This document shows, piece by piece, positions 33,725 to 41,750 of a DNA stretch of 64,000 bases; position 1 is the first letter of the stretch; every line of letters begins with the position of its first letter. A model generated the notes under the pieces. It ran no database searches and was not told the origin of the DNA. It saw only the letters and a program-made list of their open reading frames with translations. The position numbers were made by a program, and so were the translations under genes. This DNA is from Alterluteimonas quercicellularis (GTDB taxonomy: Bacteria > Pseudomonadota > Gammaproteobacteria > Xanthomonadales > Xanthomonadaceae): assembly GCF_021191635.1 (NCBI RefSeq), contig NZ_JAIWPR010000019.1, positions 57,962 through 121,961 of the forward strand. The letters run 5' to 3'.

Positions 33725-33935
33725 TGGACCCCCCAAACGTCAACGAGCCCCGGAGGGCTCGCTGGCGGGCAACATCCTGTCGCCAAAACTGGTTGTCCCC
33801 GGCCCAGCTCCAAGGCTTGCTCAAGGCCTTTGGTCGGCGTTCCGTTGCAGAGCGGCATCCGTTGCCGTCGCATGACCAAGCTGCCGGGGCGAGGCCAGCA
33901 TGCGCTTTCCGCCATGCCGGGGCAGTAGGCGCTTG
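33725..33935 (-). other. Non-coding element, possible structured RNA or dispersed repeat
   Basis: About 210 bp of visibly lower GC than the flanks. On the minus strand it includes ACGGCAACGGATGCCG-type small hairpins and a GC hairpin CGAGCCC-N4-GGGCTCG (33743-33760) followed by TTGACGTTTGG, terminator-like though not U-rich. The frame through it carries no protein signature. I have a general recollection of similar stretches annotated as short hypothetical proteins in Lysobacter-like genomes, which would make it a dispersed element; that is unverified. Confidence 0.35.
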
Positions 33936-33947
33936 CCGTGGCGTCGT

Positions 33948-33963
33948 GTAGGAAAAATCCTAC
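33948..33963. promoter_or_regulatory. Perfect inverted repeat upstream of the DASS transporter
   Basis: GTAGGA-AAAA-TCCTAC, a 16-bp two-fold symmetric site about 105 bp before the transporter start. It may be an operator or the boundary of the adjacent element. Although it begins GTAGGA it lacks the GC-rich REP body. Confidence 0.4.
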
Positions 33964-34068
33964 GCGCCGAGTCAGGATCGTGGAGACCGGGGGCGGTCGC
34001 GCCCGAAACGCATGCTGCGCTGCAGTAAGGTATGCGCGCCGCGACGGGCGGCGATGCGGCGGGACGAC

Positions 34069-35583
34069 ATGGCGAAGCTCCTCGACGGCCTCCGGGACGC
34101 GCTCCGGCACTTCAGAGACGCGGTGCCGTTCCGCGTCGTCCCCGCCGCCATCGCCACCGCGGTGCTCGTGCTCCTGCTGCTGGTCCCGGTGCCCGAGGGC
34201 CTGACGCCCAAGGCCTGGGGACTGGTGGCGATCTTCCTCACCACCATCGTCGCGATCATCCTCAAGGTGATGCCGATCGGGGTGATGGCGATGATGGCCA
34301 TCGTCATCGTCGCGCTGTCGCAGGTCACCGCCACCTCCTCCGGCGGCGCCATCCGCGACGCGCTGGCCAGCTTCGCCAGCCCGCTGATCTGGCTGATCGT
34401 GGTGGCGATCCTGATCTCGCGCGGGGTCAAGAAGACCGGGCTGGGCAGCCGCATCGGGCTGCTCTTCATCGCGCTGCTGGGCAAGCGCGCCATCGGCATC
34501 GGCTACGGGCTGGCCGCCTGCGACCTGCTGCTGGCGCCGTTCACGCCCAGCAACACCGCCCGCGGCGGCGGCGTGGTGCACCCGATCATGCGCTCGATCG
34601 CCAACGCCTTCGGCTCCGACCCCGCGCAGGGCACCCAGCGCAAGGTCGGCACCTACCTGGCGCTGGTCAACATGCACGCCAACACCATCACCTCCGGCAT
34701 GTTCCTCACCGCCACCGCGCCCAACCCGCTGGTGGTGGACTACGTGGCGCGCGCGACCGGCCAGAGCTTCCAGCTGTCCTGGACCACCTGGGCGCTGTGC
34801 ATGCTGCTGCCGGGGCTGGCGTGCATCCTCGCCATGCCGCTGCTGGTCTACCTGCTCTCGCCGCCGGAGCTGAAGGAGACGCCGGACGCCGCCGGCTACG
34901 CGCGCCGGGAACTGGAGCGCCTGGGGCCGCTGAGCGCGCGCGAGAAGATCATGCTCGGCACGTTCGCGCTGCTGCTGGTGCTGTGGGCCAACGTGCCGGC
35001 GATGCTGTTCGGCCCGGCGTTCCAGCTCGATCCCACCGTGGTCGCCTTCGTCGGCCTGTTCGCGCTCATCATCACCGGCACCATTGACTGGGACGATGTG
35101 CTGTCCGAGAAGAGCGCCTGGGACACGCTGATCTGGTTCGGCGCGCTGGTGATGATGGCCGAGCAGCTCAATCGCCTGGGGGTGATCGCCTGGTTCTCGC
35201 AGGGCCTCAAGGACGCGATCGCCGGCAGCGGCATGGGCTGGCAGGCGGCCGGCGCCGTGCTGGTGCTGCTGTTCGTGTTCTCGCACTACCTGTTCGCCAG
35301 CACCACCGCGCACATCAGCGCGATGATGCTGGCCTTCCTGACCGTCGGCCTGCAGCTGGTGCCTGCCGACTACGCCGTCCCCTTCGTGCTGATGATGACC
35401 GCCGGCTCCACCATCATGATGACGCTGACCCACTACGCCACCGGCACCTCTCCGGTGATCTTCGGCAGCGGCTACGTCGGCCTGGGGGAGTGGTGGCGCG
35501 TGGGCTTGGTCATGTGCGTGGTCGAGCTGGCGATCTACGGCAGCCTCGGCGTGCTGTGGTGGAAGGTGCTGGGGTACTGGTGA
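34069..35583 (+). CDS. DASS-family (SLC13) anion:Na+ symporter / dicarboxylate transporter
   Basis: About 504 residues; start uncertain between ATG 34069 (MAKLLDGLRD) and ATG 34054. Some 12-13 hydrophobic segments (VVPAAIATAVLVLLLLVPV, AWGLVAIFLTTIVAIILKV, IWLIVVAILISRG). The substrate/sodium loops carry APFTPSNTARGGGVVHPI and the later TAGSTIMMTLTHYATGTSP, both characteristic of bacterial and plastid 2-oxoglutarate/malate translocators. Next to the muropeptide genes it might move glutamate-derived dicarboxylates (inference). It converges on the MFS gene with a 6-bp gap. Confidence 0.9.
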   Translation: MAKLLDGLRDALRHFRDAVPFRVVPAAIATAVLVLLLLVPVPEGLTPKAWGLVAIFLTTIVAIILKVMPIGVMAMMAIVIVALSQVTATSSGGAIRDALASFASPLIWLIVVAILISRGVKKTGLGSRIGLLFIALLGKRAIGIGYGLAACDLLLAPFTPSNTARGGGVVHPIMRSIANAFGSDPAQGTQRKVGTYLALVNMHANTITSGMFLTATAPNPLVVDYVARATGQSFQLSWTTWALCMLLPGLACILAMPLLVYLLSPPELKETPDAAGYARRELERLGPLSAREKIMLGTFALLLVLWANVPAMLFGPAFQLDPTVVAFVGLFALIITGTIDWDDVLSEKSAWDTLIWFGALVMMAEQLNRLGVIAWFSQGLKDAIAGSGMGWQAAGAVLVLLFVFSHYLFASTTAHISAMMLAFLTVGLQLVPADYAVPFVLMMTAGSTIMMTLTHYATGTSPVIFGSGYVGLGEWWRVGLVMCVVELAIYGSLGVLWWKVLGYW

Positions 35584-35589
35584 GCGCGC

Positions 35590-36771
35590 TCACGACCGCC
35601 CGCGCCGCAGCCGCAGCGCCGCCAGCACGCAGGTCGCCATCGCCGCGGCGTAGGCGGCCAGCGGGAGCGCGGTGTCGCCGTCCAGGCACACCACGGCCGC
35701 GGTGCCGAGGATCGAGACGATGAGGCTCTGCCCGCAGAAGTAGAGGGCCACGGCCGAGCCTGCCCGGTCGCCGAAGGCGGCGAGCGCGCCATTGGCCGAG
35801 ACCGAGACCGTCAGCGCGATCCCGGCCGCGAGGATCCATGCGGGCATGACGAAGCGGGCGAACGACGGCGCGCCGGTCGCCGATGCCAGGGCGAGGGCCG
35901 CGGCGCCGGCGAGCAGCAGCGCCATGCCGCGCCGGACGCTGCCTTCCACGCCCCAGTGGCCGACGAGGCGCCTGGCGACGCGCGCGGTGGCGAGCATGAC
36001 CAGCGCCACCGTCGAGAACGCCAGGCCGAAGCGCAGGCCGGAGTAGCCGGCGCCTCCGATCAGCACCCGCGGCGCGGTCGAGAAGAACACGAAGAACGTG
36101 CCCATCGCGGCGCCGAACGCGGACGTGTAGGTCCAGAAGTCGCCGTTGCGCAGGATCGGCAGGACCGATCGCGCTCCCGCGGTCCGCGGACGCGTCTCGT
36201 GCCAGCGCCGGGACGCGTGCACGAGCGGCGGCAGGGCCGCCAGCGCCAGGAGCCAGAACAGCGCGCGCCAGCCCAGCGCGCCCGCGAGCACGGCGCCGAG
36301 GATCGGCGCCAGCGCCGGCACGCAGGCCAGCATCGAGCCGAGCAGCCCGTAGATCGCGACGCTCTCCGGGCGGTCGGCGTACACGTCGCGCACCGTCGCG
36401 AAGGTGGCGACCAGCGCCGCCGCAGCGCCGAGCGACTGCAGCAGCCGGAACGCGACGAAGACGGGCGCGGACGCGGACAGGGCGAGACCGGCCGAGGCGA
36501 TGGCGAACACGGCCGCGCCGCCGAGCAGCACCGGCCGCCGGCCGATGCGGTCGGAGACGGGGCCGAAGACGACCTGGCCCAGGCCGAGGCCGAGCAGGTA
36601 CAGGCTCAGCGTCAGCTGGACGATCGCCGGGCTCGTGCCGAGCGCGGCCGGCATGGCCGGAACCACCGGCAGGTAGATGTCCATCGCCAGCGAGGCGAGC
36701 AGATCGAAGGGTGCCAGGAGCAGCAGCGCCGCCGGCAGGGAAGGGGCCCAGGTCGGGCGGACGTCGGGCAT
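35590..36771 (-). CDS. CmlA-type MFS drug exporter (chloramphenicol efflux family)
   Basis: 393 residues, 12 predicted helices, DHA1 family. The N-terminus APFDLLASLAMDIYLPVVP and GPVSDRIGRRPVLLGG (motif A) closely follow the CmlA chloramphenicol exporter as I remember it; further matches are LVATFATVRDVYADRPES, GTFFVFFSTAPRVL and VSANGALAAFGDRAG. Start ATG 36771 follows GGAGG. A perfect 11-bp inverted repeat sits 70-100 bp upstream; no CmlA-like leader peptide was found. Likely intrinsic efflux of chloramphenicol-type or other small compounds; substrate unproven. Confidence 0.88.
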   Translation of the reverse strand: MPDVRPTWAPSLPAALLLLAPFDLLASLAMDIYLPVVPAMPAALGTSPAIVQLTLSLYLLGLGLGQVVFGPVSDRIGRRPVLLGGAAVFAIASAGLALSASAPVFVAFRLLQSLGAAAALVATFATVRDVYADRPESVAIYGLLGSMLACVPALAPILGAVLAGALGWRALFWLLALAALPPLVHASRRWHETRPRTAGARSVLPILRNGDFWTYTSAFGAAMGTFFVFFSTAPRVLIGGAGYSGLRFGLAFSTVALVMLATARVARRLVGHWGVEGSVRRGMALLLAGAAALALASATGAPSFARFVMPAWILAAGIALTVSVSANGALAAFGDRAGSAVALYFCGQSLIVSILGTAAVVCLDGDTALPLAAYAAAMATCVLAALRLRRGRS

Positions 36772-36841
36772 GTCGAAACCTCCACGCGGATATGGATCCG
36801 GCGGCGTCTGCCTGACGCGATGGCGGTGGGTTCGACAGGAC

Positions 36842-36871
36842 GCCGCAACAACGAACGACGGTTGTTGCGGC
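36842..36871. promoter_or_regulatory. Perfect 11-bp inverted repeat upstream of the CmlA-like gene
   Basis: GCCGCAACAAC (36842-36852), 8-bp spacer, GTTGTTGCGGC (36861-36871). Two-fold symmetry and position fit a TetR-type operator or an attenuator hairpin in the exporter leader. No regulator gene is adjacent. Confidence 0.5.
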
Positions 36872-36983
36872 CTAGCGGTCCGAGGTCTTGCCGGCTCCCA
36901 TGGGAAGGCTCCGTGGAGGTGCGGATGGGGATGCTACAGGGGCGCGGGCGCGATCGTCGCGACGGCCGCGTGCACCGCAGGCG

Positions 36984-37017
36984 AAACGAAGAAGCCGGCG
37001 CGGGGCCGGCTTCTTCG
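36984..37017 (-). terminator. Intrinsic terminator of the tRNA-Phe/tRNA-Val transcript
   Basis: A 13-bp perfect stem (36987-36999 with 37005-37017, 5-nt loop) followed on the minus strand by TTTCG. It lies 12 bp beyond the 3' end of tRNA-Val. Confidence 0.8.
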
Positions 37018-37028
37018 ATGCGACGATC

Positions 37029-37103
37029 TGGTGGGCGGTGCAGGGATCGAACCTGCGACCCTTGCCGTGTGAAGGCAATGCTCTACCGCTGAGCTAACCG
37101 CCC
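37029..37103 (-). tRNA. tRNA-Val (anticodon CAC)
   Basis: 75 nt including encoded CCA. Acceptor GGGCGGT/ACCGCCC. The anticodon loop TTCACAC reads CAC, decoding GUG. T-arm GCAGGTTCGATCCCTGC is intact. It is 8 bp downstream of tRNA-Phe, so both are likely processed from one transcript. Confidence 0.97.
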
Positions 37104-37111
37104 GGGAACCT

Positions 37112-37187
37112 TGGTGGCCGGGGAGGGAATCGAACCCCCGACACGGGGATTTTCAATCCCCTGCTCTACCAACTGAGCTACCCGGCC
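37112..37187 (-). tRNA. tRNA-Phe (anticodon GAA)
   Basis: 76 nt including CCA. Acceptor GGCCGGG/CCCGGCC. The anticodon loop TTGAAAA reads GAA. D-arm GCTCAGTTGGTAGAGC and T-arm GGGGGTTCGATTCCCTC are normal. Confidence 0.98.
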
Positions 37188-37354
37188 AAGTGACGCGACG
37201 CGGCCGAGCCGTGTGCGAGGGCGGCATGATACGGGGCCGGGGCGCGGGCGGCAAGCGCGATGCGCGCTGAACCGGCGGCCGCCGCCGCCTTGCGGCAGCC
37301 GGCCTGCGGGGGCATGTTGCCCGCATCGCGCCCGACGCTTCACGGAGACCGCAG

Positions 37355-37825
37355 ATGCGCACGTCCGCCTTCCCCGCCGCCGCCGCGGCGGGCCTGCTCG
37401 CCCTGGCGCTCGGCGCCTGCGCGACCGGGCGCATTCCCGACGAGCAGAAGCTGGAGATCCATCGCGCCCACGCCGGCGAGCCGGTGCCGAGCTTCCAGTT
37501 CTTCGGCAGCCTCAACGGCTGGACGCCGCTGGGCGACAGCGCGGTGGCGGTGTGGACGCGGCCCGGCGAGGCCTACCTGCTGGAGCTGACCGGCCGCTGC
37601 CAGGACCTGGAGTTCGCGCAGGCGATCTCGCTCACCAGCACCCAGAGCCGCGTGCACGCGCGCTTCGACAAGGTGATGGTGCTGGGCACCGGGTCGATCC
37701 AGGTGCCGTGCCACATCGCCACGATCCGCCCGCTCGACGTCAAGGCGGTGCGCGAGGCCGAGCGCCAGGTGCGCGACGGCGAGGCGCCCGCGGCTCAGCC
37801 TGCGGAGGGCGGCTCGGGCACGTAG
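37355..37825 (+). CDS. Lipoprotein, DUF6491-like
   Basis: 156 residues. Lipoprotein signal ([17 protein letters not shown], lipobox LGAC at about residue 22). The mature part has [23 protein letters not shown] and [17 protein letters not shown], matching a small-lipoprotein family I recall as DUF6491, common in Xanthomonads. Three Cys in the mature chain (lipid Cys, GRCQDL, VPCHIA); the last two may pair. Function unknown. Its 3' end overlaps the convergent yggX by 31 bp. Confidence 0.85.
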   Translation: MRTSAFPAAAAAGLLALALGACATGRIPDEQKLEIHRAHAGEPVPSFQFFGSLNGWTPLGDSAVAVWTRPGEAYLLELTGRCQDLEFAQAISLTSTQSRVHARFDKVMVLGTGSIQVPCHIATIRPLDVKAVREAERQVRDGEAPAAQPAEGGSGT

Positions 37826-38076
37826 CCCGCGGGCCGGTCGGCGCCGCCGCCGAACAGGAACTTCTCCATCTCCGCCTCCAGGAAGGCGCGGTGCTTGGGA
37901 TCGAGCGGGGAGAGGCGGTTCTCGTTGATCAGCATGGTCTGGTGCGCCAGCCACGCGGCCCAGGCGTTGCGGCCGATGCCCGCGAACACGCGCTTGCCCA
38001 GTTCGCCGGGCCAGGGCACGAAGTCGAGGCCTTCGGTTTCGCGTTGCTCGTACTGGCAGAACACCTGGCGGCTCAT
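37795..38076 (-). CDS. yggX: Fe(II)-trafficking protein YggX
   Basis: 93 residues. [19 protein letters not shown] is the canonical start with the redox-sensitive Cys7; [20 protein letters not shown] and [21 protein letters not shown] follow. YggX protects Fe-S proteins from oxidation and is often next to mutY, itself an Fe-S enzyme, as here (27 bp). The convergent lipoprotein gene overlaps its last ten codons. Confidence 0.96.
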   Translation of the reverse strand: MSRQVFCQYEQRETEGLDFVPWPGELGKRVFAGIGRNAWAAWLAHQTMLINENRLSPLDPKHRAFLEAEMEKFLFGGGADRPAGYVPEPPSAG

Positions 38077-38103
38077 GGTCGTCGTCTCCGGGGTTTCGGT
38101 GCG

Positions 38104-39150
38104 TCAGGCGCCGGTGAGGCGCAGCAGCTTGCGGATGGGCGCGGGAATGCCGAGCGCGTCGAGGTCGCCGGCGGCGACCCAGCGCAGATCGTCATTGTCG
38201 CGCACGGCCGGCCGCGGGGTCACCGGTCGCCACAGCAGCGGGTGCAGCTGCAGGCGGTAGTGGGTGAAGCCGTGCTGCACGGTGTCCAGCGCCGCGCCGT
38301 CGCCCGCCAGTTCGGCGTGCCGCGCGGCCCAGGCCTGCGCGTCCTGCGCACTGGCGGCTTCCGGCAGCGACCACAGCGCGGCCCAGATGCCGGTCGGCGG
38401 GCGGCGCTGCAGCAGCACGCGGCCCTGCGCGTCGACCAGCGCGACGACGTGGGTCTCGCGCTCGGGCAGGGCCTTGCCGGGCTTGGGCGTGGGCAGTTCC
38501 TCGGTGCGGCCCTCGATCCGGGCCGCGCAGCCGTCCTCGACCGGGCACAGCAGGCAGCGCGGGGCGTGGCGCGTGCACAGGGTGGCGCCGAGGTCCATCT
38601 GCGCCTGGGTGTAGTCGGCCATGCGCGCGTCCGGCAGGTGCGACTGCGCGTGCGCCCATAGTTGCCTCTCCACCGCCGGCAGGCCGGGCCAGCCCGACAC
38701 GCCGTGCCAGCGCGCGAGCACGCGCTTGACGTTGCCGTCGAGGATCGCGAAGCGGTCGCCCCAGGCCTGGGAGAGGATCGCGCCGGCGGTGCTGCGGCCG
38801 ATGCCGGGCAGGGCGACGAGGGCGTCGAAGTCGCGCGGCAGGTCGCCGCCGTGGCGCGAGACGCAGGCCTGCGCGGCGGCGTGCAGGTTGCGCGCGCGGG
38901 CGTAGTAGCCCAGTCCCGACCACAGCGCGAGTACGTTGTCGAGCGGCGCTGCGGCGAGCGCCGGCACGTCCGGCAGCGCGGCCACGAAGCGCTCGAAGTA
39001 GGGCACGACCACCGAGACCTGGGTCTGCTGCAGCATGATCTCCGACAGCCAGACGCGGTAGGGCGTGCGCGGGTGCTGCCAGGGCAGGTCGTGGCGGCCG
39101 TGGCCGTCGAACCAGTCGAGCAGCCGCTGGGCGTAGCGGTCGGCGCTCAC
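38104..39150 (-). CDS. mutY: Adenine DNA glycosylase MutY
   Basis: 348 residues. Removes A mispaired with 8-oxoG. GTG start at 39150 is chosen because it forms a GTGA overlap with the preceding stop. Catalytic Glu in WLSEIMLQQTQV, helix-hairpin-helix LPGIGRSTAGAI, catalytic Asp region LDGNVKRVLAR and an Fe4-S4 site with spacing C-x6-C-x2-C-x5-C (CTRHAPRCLLCPVEDGC). The C-terminal NUDIX-like 8-oxoG reader (about 215-348) begins at VVALVDAQGRVLLQRRP. Confidence 0.97.
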   Translation of the reverse strand: MSADRYAQRLLDWFDGHGRHDLPWQHPRTPYRVWLSEIMLQQTQVSVVVPYFERFVAALPDVPALAAAPLDNVLALWSGLGYYARARNLHAAAQACVSRHGGDLPRDFDALVALPGIGRSTAGAILSQAWGDRFAILDGNVKRVLARWHGVSGWPGLPAVERQLWAHAQSHLPDARMADYTQAQMDLGATLCTRHAPRCLLCPVEDGCAARIEGRTEELPTPKPGKALPERETHVVALVDAQGRVLLQRRPPTGIWAALWSLPEAASAQDAQAWAARHAELAGDGAALDTVQHGFTHYRLQLHPLLWRPVTPRPAVRDNDDLRWVAAGDLDALGIPAPIRKLLRLTGA

Positions 39151-40379
39151 GGTGTAGCGTCGTCTTCGACGCGGATGTCCACGCCGTGCAGGGTGGCGCC
39201 GTCGAGTTCGAGCACCGGCGCCTGCAACCGCCCGTCGAGCGGCGGCAGCGGCGTGCCGCGGTCCAGGCCGTCGAGCCAGGCGAGCAGCTCGCCCGGCCTG
39301 GCGCGGCCTTCGAGCCGCGCGCCGTCGCGCGCCAGCCGCAGGGCGACGGGCGCGCCGAGGTCCGCCGGCCCGTCGTAGCCGAGCGCGAACGGCAGCGGCG
39401 CGTCGGAGGCGCCGATCGGCGCCGGCAGCGCCGGCCAGCCCTCGGGCCAGCGCGCCAGCTCGCCATCCAGCGCCACGGCGAGGGTGCCGTGCAGCGCGGC
39501 GAGGCCGCGCGCGCGCAGGCGCGGGACCGGACCTTCGCCGCGCAGCGCCAGCGCCAGCGGCTCCGCGCGCACGCCGCCGCCGGCCAGGGCGAGGTCGCCG
39601 GCGATGCCCGCGACCAGCGGTACGTCGGTGCCGCCGCCGCGCAGGCGCGCGCGCAGCGACAGCGCGGTGCGGTGCAGTTCGATGCGGCCGTCGCCGGCGT
39701 CCAGCGCGGCGCCCAGGCGCAGCCATGCCGGCAGCCGCCAGTCGCCCGCGGCCGGCGCGAGGGTGCCGGCCAGGCCGACGCCGGCGCGGGTGGAGGCGCG
39801 GGTCATCGCCAGGCGCAGGTCGAAGGGCGCGCGCAGGCCGCCGGTCTCGTAGCGGCCGCGCACCTGCGCGCGCAGCGGCGCGCCGGGTGCGAAGCGGGGC
39901 AGGTCGAGGCCGAGCGCGTCGAGCCGCCAGCCCGGGGCGACGATGCGGCCGTCCGCGATGGCGATGCCCTCGGCGAAGCTGGGCGCGCGGCCTTCGCCCG
40001 GCGGGCGGGTGGCCCACCAGCGCTGGAAGGCGGCCAGGTCGAGCACGGGCGCGTCGAGTTCGAGCCGGGCCACGTCGAGCGTCGCGCCGCGCGCGCGCAG
40101 CGTGGACCAGGGCGCGGAGATCAGCACGCGCCCGGCGGTGAGCAGCGGGACGTCGGTGCCGGGCTGCCGCGCGACCACGTCGCGGGCGACCAGCTGCGGG
40201 GTGCCGCGCAGGCGGTACTCGAAGCCGCCGGCGCGGATGTCGAGGCCGAGCGCGTCGCCGGCCATCCGCAGCGCGAAGGCGCCGACGGTGGCGGCGCGGC
40301 TGGCCCAGTACAGCGCGCCCAGCGCCACTATCAGCAGCGCCACGATCACGACCAGCGCGATCGCGCGCCCGCGCTTCAT
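39147..40379 (-). CDS. AsmA-like inner-membrane anchored protein
   Basis: 410 residues. A single N-terminal membrane helix (IALVVIVALLIVALGALYWA) is followed by a large beta-rich, Leu/Ala/Arg-rich periplasmic region with repeated short strands of the AsmA type (LDVARLELDAPVLDLAAF; IADGRIVAPGWRLDALGL). AsmA-like proteins span the envelope and are linked to phospholipid movement; which subgroup is unclear. It sits between ftsY and mutY with 1-bp and 4-bp overlaps, so expression is coupled to both. Confidence 0.75.
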   Translation of the reverse strand: MKRGRAIALVVIVALLIVALGALYWASRAATVGAFALRMAGDALGLDIRAGGFEYRLRGTPQLVARDVVARQPGTDVPLLTAGRVLISAPWSTLRARGATLDVARLELDAPVLDLAAFQRWWATRPPGEGRAPSFAEGIAIADGRIVAPGWRLDALGLDLPRFAPGAPLRAQVRGRYETGGLRAPFDLRLAMTRASTRAGVGLAGTLAPAAGDWRLPAWLRLGAALDAGDGRIELHRTALSLRARLRGGGTDVPLVAGIAGDLALAGGGVRAEPLALALRGEGPVPRLRARGLAALHGTLAVALDGELARWPEGWPALPAPIGASDAPLPFALGYDGPADLGAPVALRLARDGARLEGRARPGELLAWLDGLDRGTPLPPLDGRLQAPVLELDGATLHGVDIRVEDDATP

Positions 40380-41686
40380 CAGGGCCCGAGCGATTCGGGC
40401 AGCAGGGCGTCGACGAAGGCCTCGGCGTCGAACACGCGCAGGTCCTCGGGCCGCTCGCCGATGCCGGCGTAGCGGATCGGGATGCCGAACTCGCGCGCCA
40501 GCGCGAACACCACGCCGCCCTTGGCGGTGCCGTCGAGCTTGGTCACCACCAGGCCGGTCACCCGCACCGCGGCGTGGAACTGGCGCAGCTGCGAGATGGC
40601 GTTCTGGCCGGTGGTGCCATCGACCACCATCAGCACCTCGTGCGGCGCGTCCGGGTCGATCTTGCCCAGCACGCGGCGGATCTTGCCCAGTTCCGCCATC
40701 AGGCCCTGCTGGGTGTGCAGGCGCCCGGCGGTGTCGGCGATCAGCACCTCGGTGCCGCGCGCGCGCGCGGCCTGCAGCGCGTCGAAGGCGACCGAGGCCG
40801 GGTCGGCGTCCTGGCCCTGGGCGATCACGGCCACGCCGTTGCGCTCGCCCCAGGCCTGCAGCTGCGCCACGGCCGCGGCGCGGAAGGTATCGCCGGCGGC
40901 CAGCATCATGCTGCGGCCCTCGTCGCGGTAGCGGCGGGCCAGCTTGCCGATGGTGGTGGTCTTGCCGACGCCGTTGACGCCGACGGTGAGGATCACGAAG
41001 GGCCTGGCGGCGGCGTCGATCGCCAGCGGCTGCGCGACCGGGCGCAGCAGCGCGACCAGCTCGCCGCGAAGCGCGGCGAGCAGGGCGTGGGCGTCGGCGA
41101 ACTCGCGCGCCTTCATGCGCCTGCGCATCGAGTCCACCAGCGAGGTGGTCGCGGCGACGCCGACGTCGGCCATCAGCAGCGCGGTCTCGATCTCGTCGAG
41201 CAGGTCGTCGTCCAGCCGCGGGTTGCGCGAGAACAGGCCGCCCAGGCTGCGCGCGAAGGCGCTGCCGCGCAGGCGTTCGCGCCAGCCGGAACGGCCCTCG
41301 GGCGCCGGCGGCGGGGCGGTGGGCGCGAGGGGCTCGGCGGCGGGAGGCGGCGCGGGCGCGGACGGTACCGGGAGCGGAGGCGGTTCAGGCGTCGGGACCG
41401 GCGGCGGCGCGGCAGGGGCTGCGGGCGCTGCGGCTTCCGGCGCGGGCGTCGGCGCTGCCGCTGCCGGTGCCGGCTGCAGTTCGGGCGCGGGTGTTGCGGG
41501 CGACTCGCTCGCGACGGGGACGTCGGCCTGCGGCGCCGGTGCAGGCGGCGCTTCCGACGCTTGCGGCGGCGCGGCCTCGGCCGGCGCGCCCGGGAAGGCC
41601 GCGGCCAGTTCCTCGATGCTGTAGCCGCGGCTGGTCGCCGTGTCCTTGCGGTCGGCGGGCGGCTTGCGGCGGAAGAAACTGGCCAT
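40379..41686 (-). CDS. ftsY: Signal recognition particle receptor FtsY
   Basis: 435 residues. N domain from about residue 140 (LDDDLLDEIETALLMADVGV) and G domain with G1 GVNGVGKTTTIGK, G3 DTAGRLHTQQGLM and G4 TKLDGTAKGG, ending with GIGERPEDLRVFD. Docks ribosome-SRP complexes at the membrane. The N-terminal A region (about 30-135) is almost pure Ala/Pro/Glu, less acidic than in E. coli. The short conserved MASFFRRK start is kept. Confidence 0.97.
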   Translation of the reverse strand: MASFFRRKPPADRKDTATSRGYSIEELAAAFPGAPAEAAPPQASEAPPAPAPQADVPVASESPATPAPELQPAPAAAAPTPAPEAAAPAAPAAPPPVPTPEPPPLPVPSAPAPPPAAEPLAPTAPPPAPEGRSGWRERLRGSAFARSLGGLFSRNPRLDDDLLDEIETALLMADVGVAATTSLVDSMRRRMKAREFADAHALLAALRGELVALLRPVAQPLAIDAAARPFVILTVGVNGVGKTTTIGKLARRYRDEGRSMMLAAGDTFRAAAVAQLQAWGERNGVAVIAQGQDADPASVAFDALQAARARGTEVLIADTAGRLHTQQGLMAELGKIRRVLGKIDPDAPHEVLMVVDGTTGQNAISQLRQFHAAVRVTGLVVTKLDGTAKGGVVFALAREFGIPIRYAGIGERPEDLRVFDAEAFVDALLPESLGP

Positions 41687-41750
41687 CGAACGAGGGGCTG
41701 CGGGCGGGGGGCGTCATGCTAACACCGGCCCCGTGCGCGCCCGTCCGGAT

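Larger units (their letters stand above)
33472..34068. other. Intergenic region with REP composite, conserved-looking element and inverted repeat
   Basis: 597 bp. It holds a composite REP element (33543-33692), a lower-GC element at 33725-33935 and the perfect inverted repeat GTAGGA-AAAA-TCCTAC at 33948-33963. No protein gene is supported. The last 100 bp should contain the transporter promoter; I see no firm boxes. Confidence 0.6.

Noticed and set aside
33610..35433. 607-codon minus-strand frame across the transporter and the upstream element
   Set aside because: His/Gln/Arg-rich antisense shadow of the DASS transporter. The plus strand encodes a clear membrane protein.
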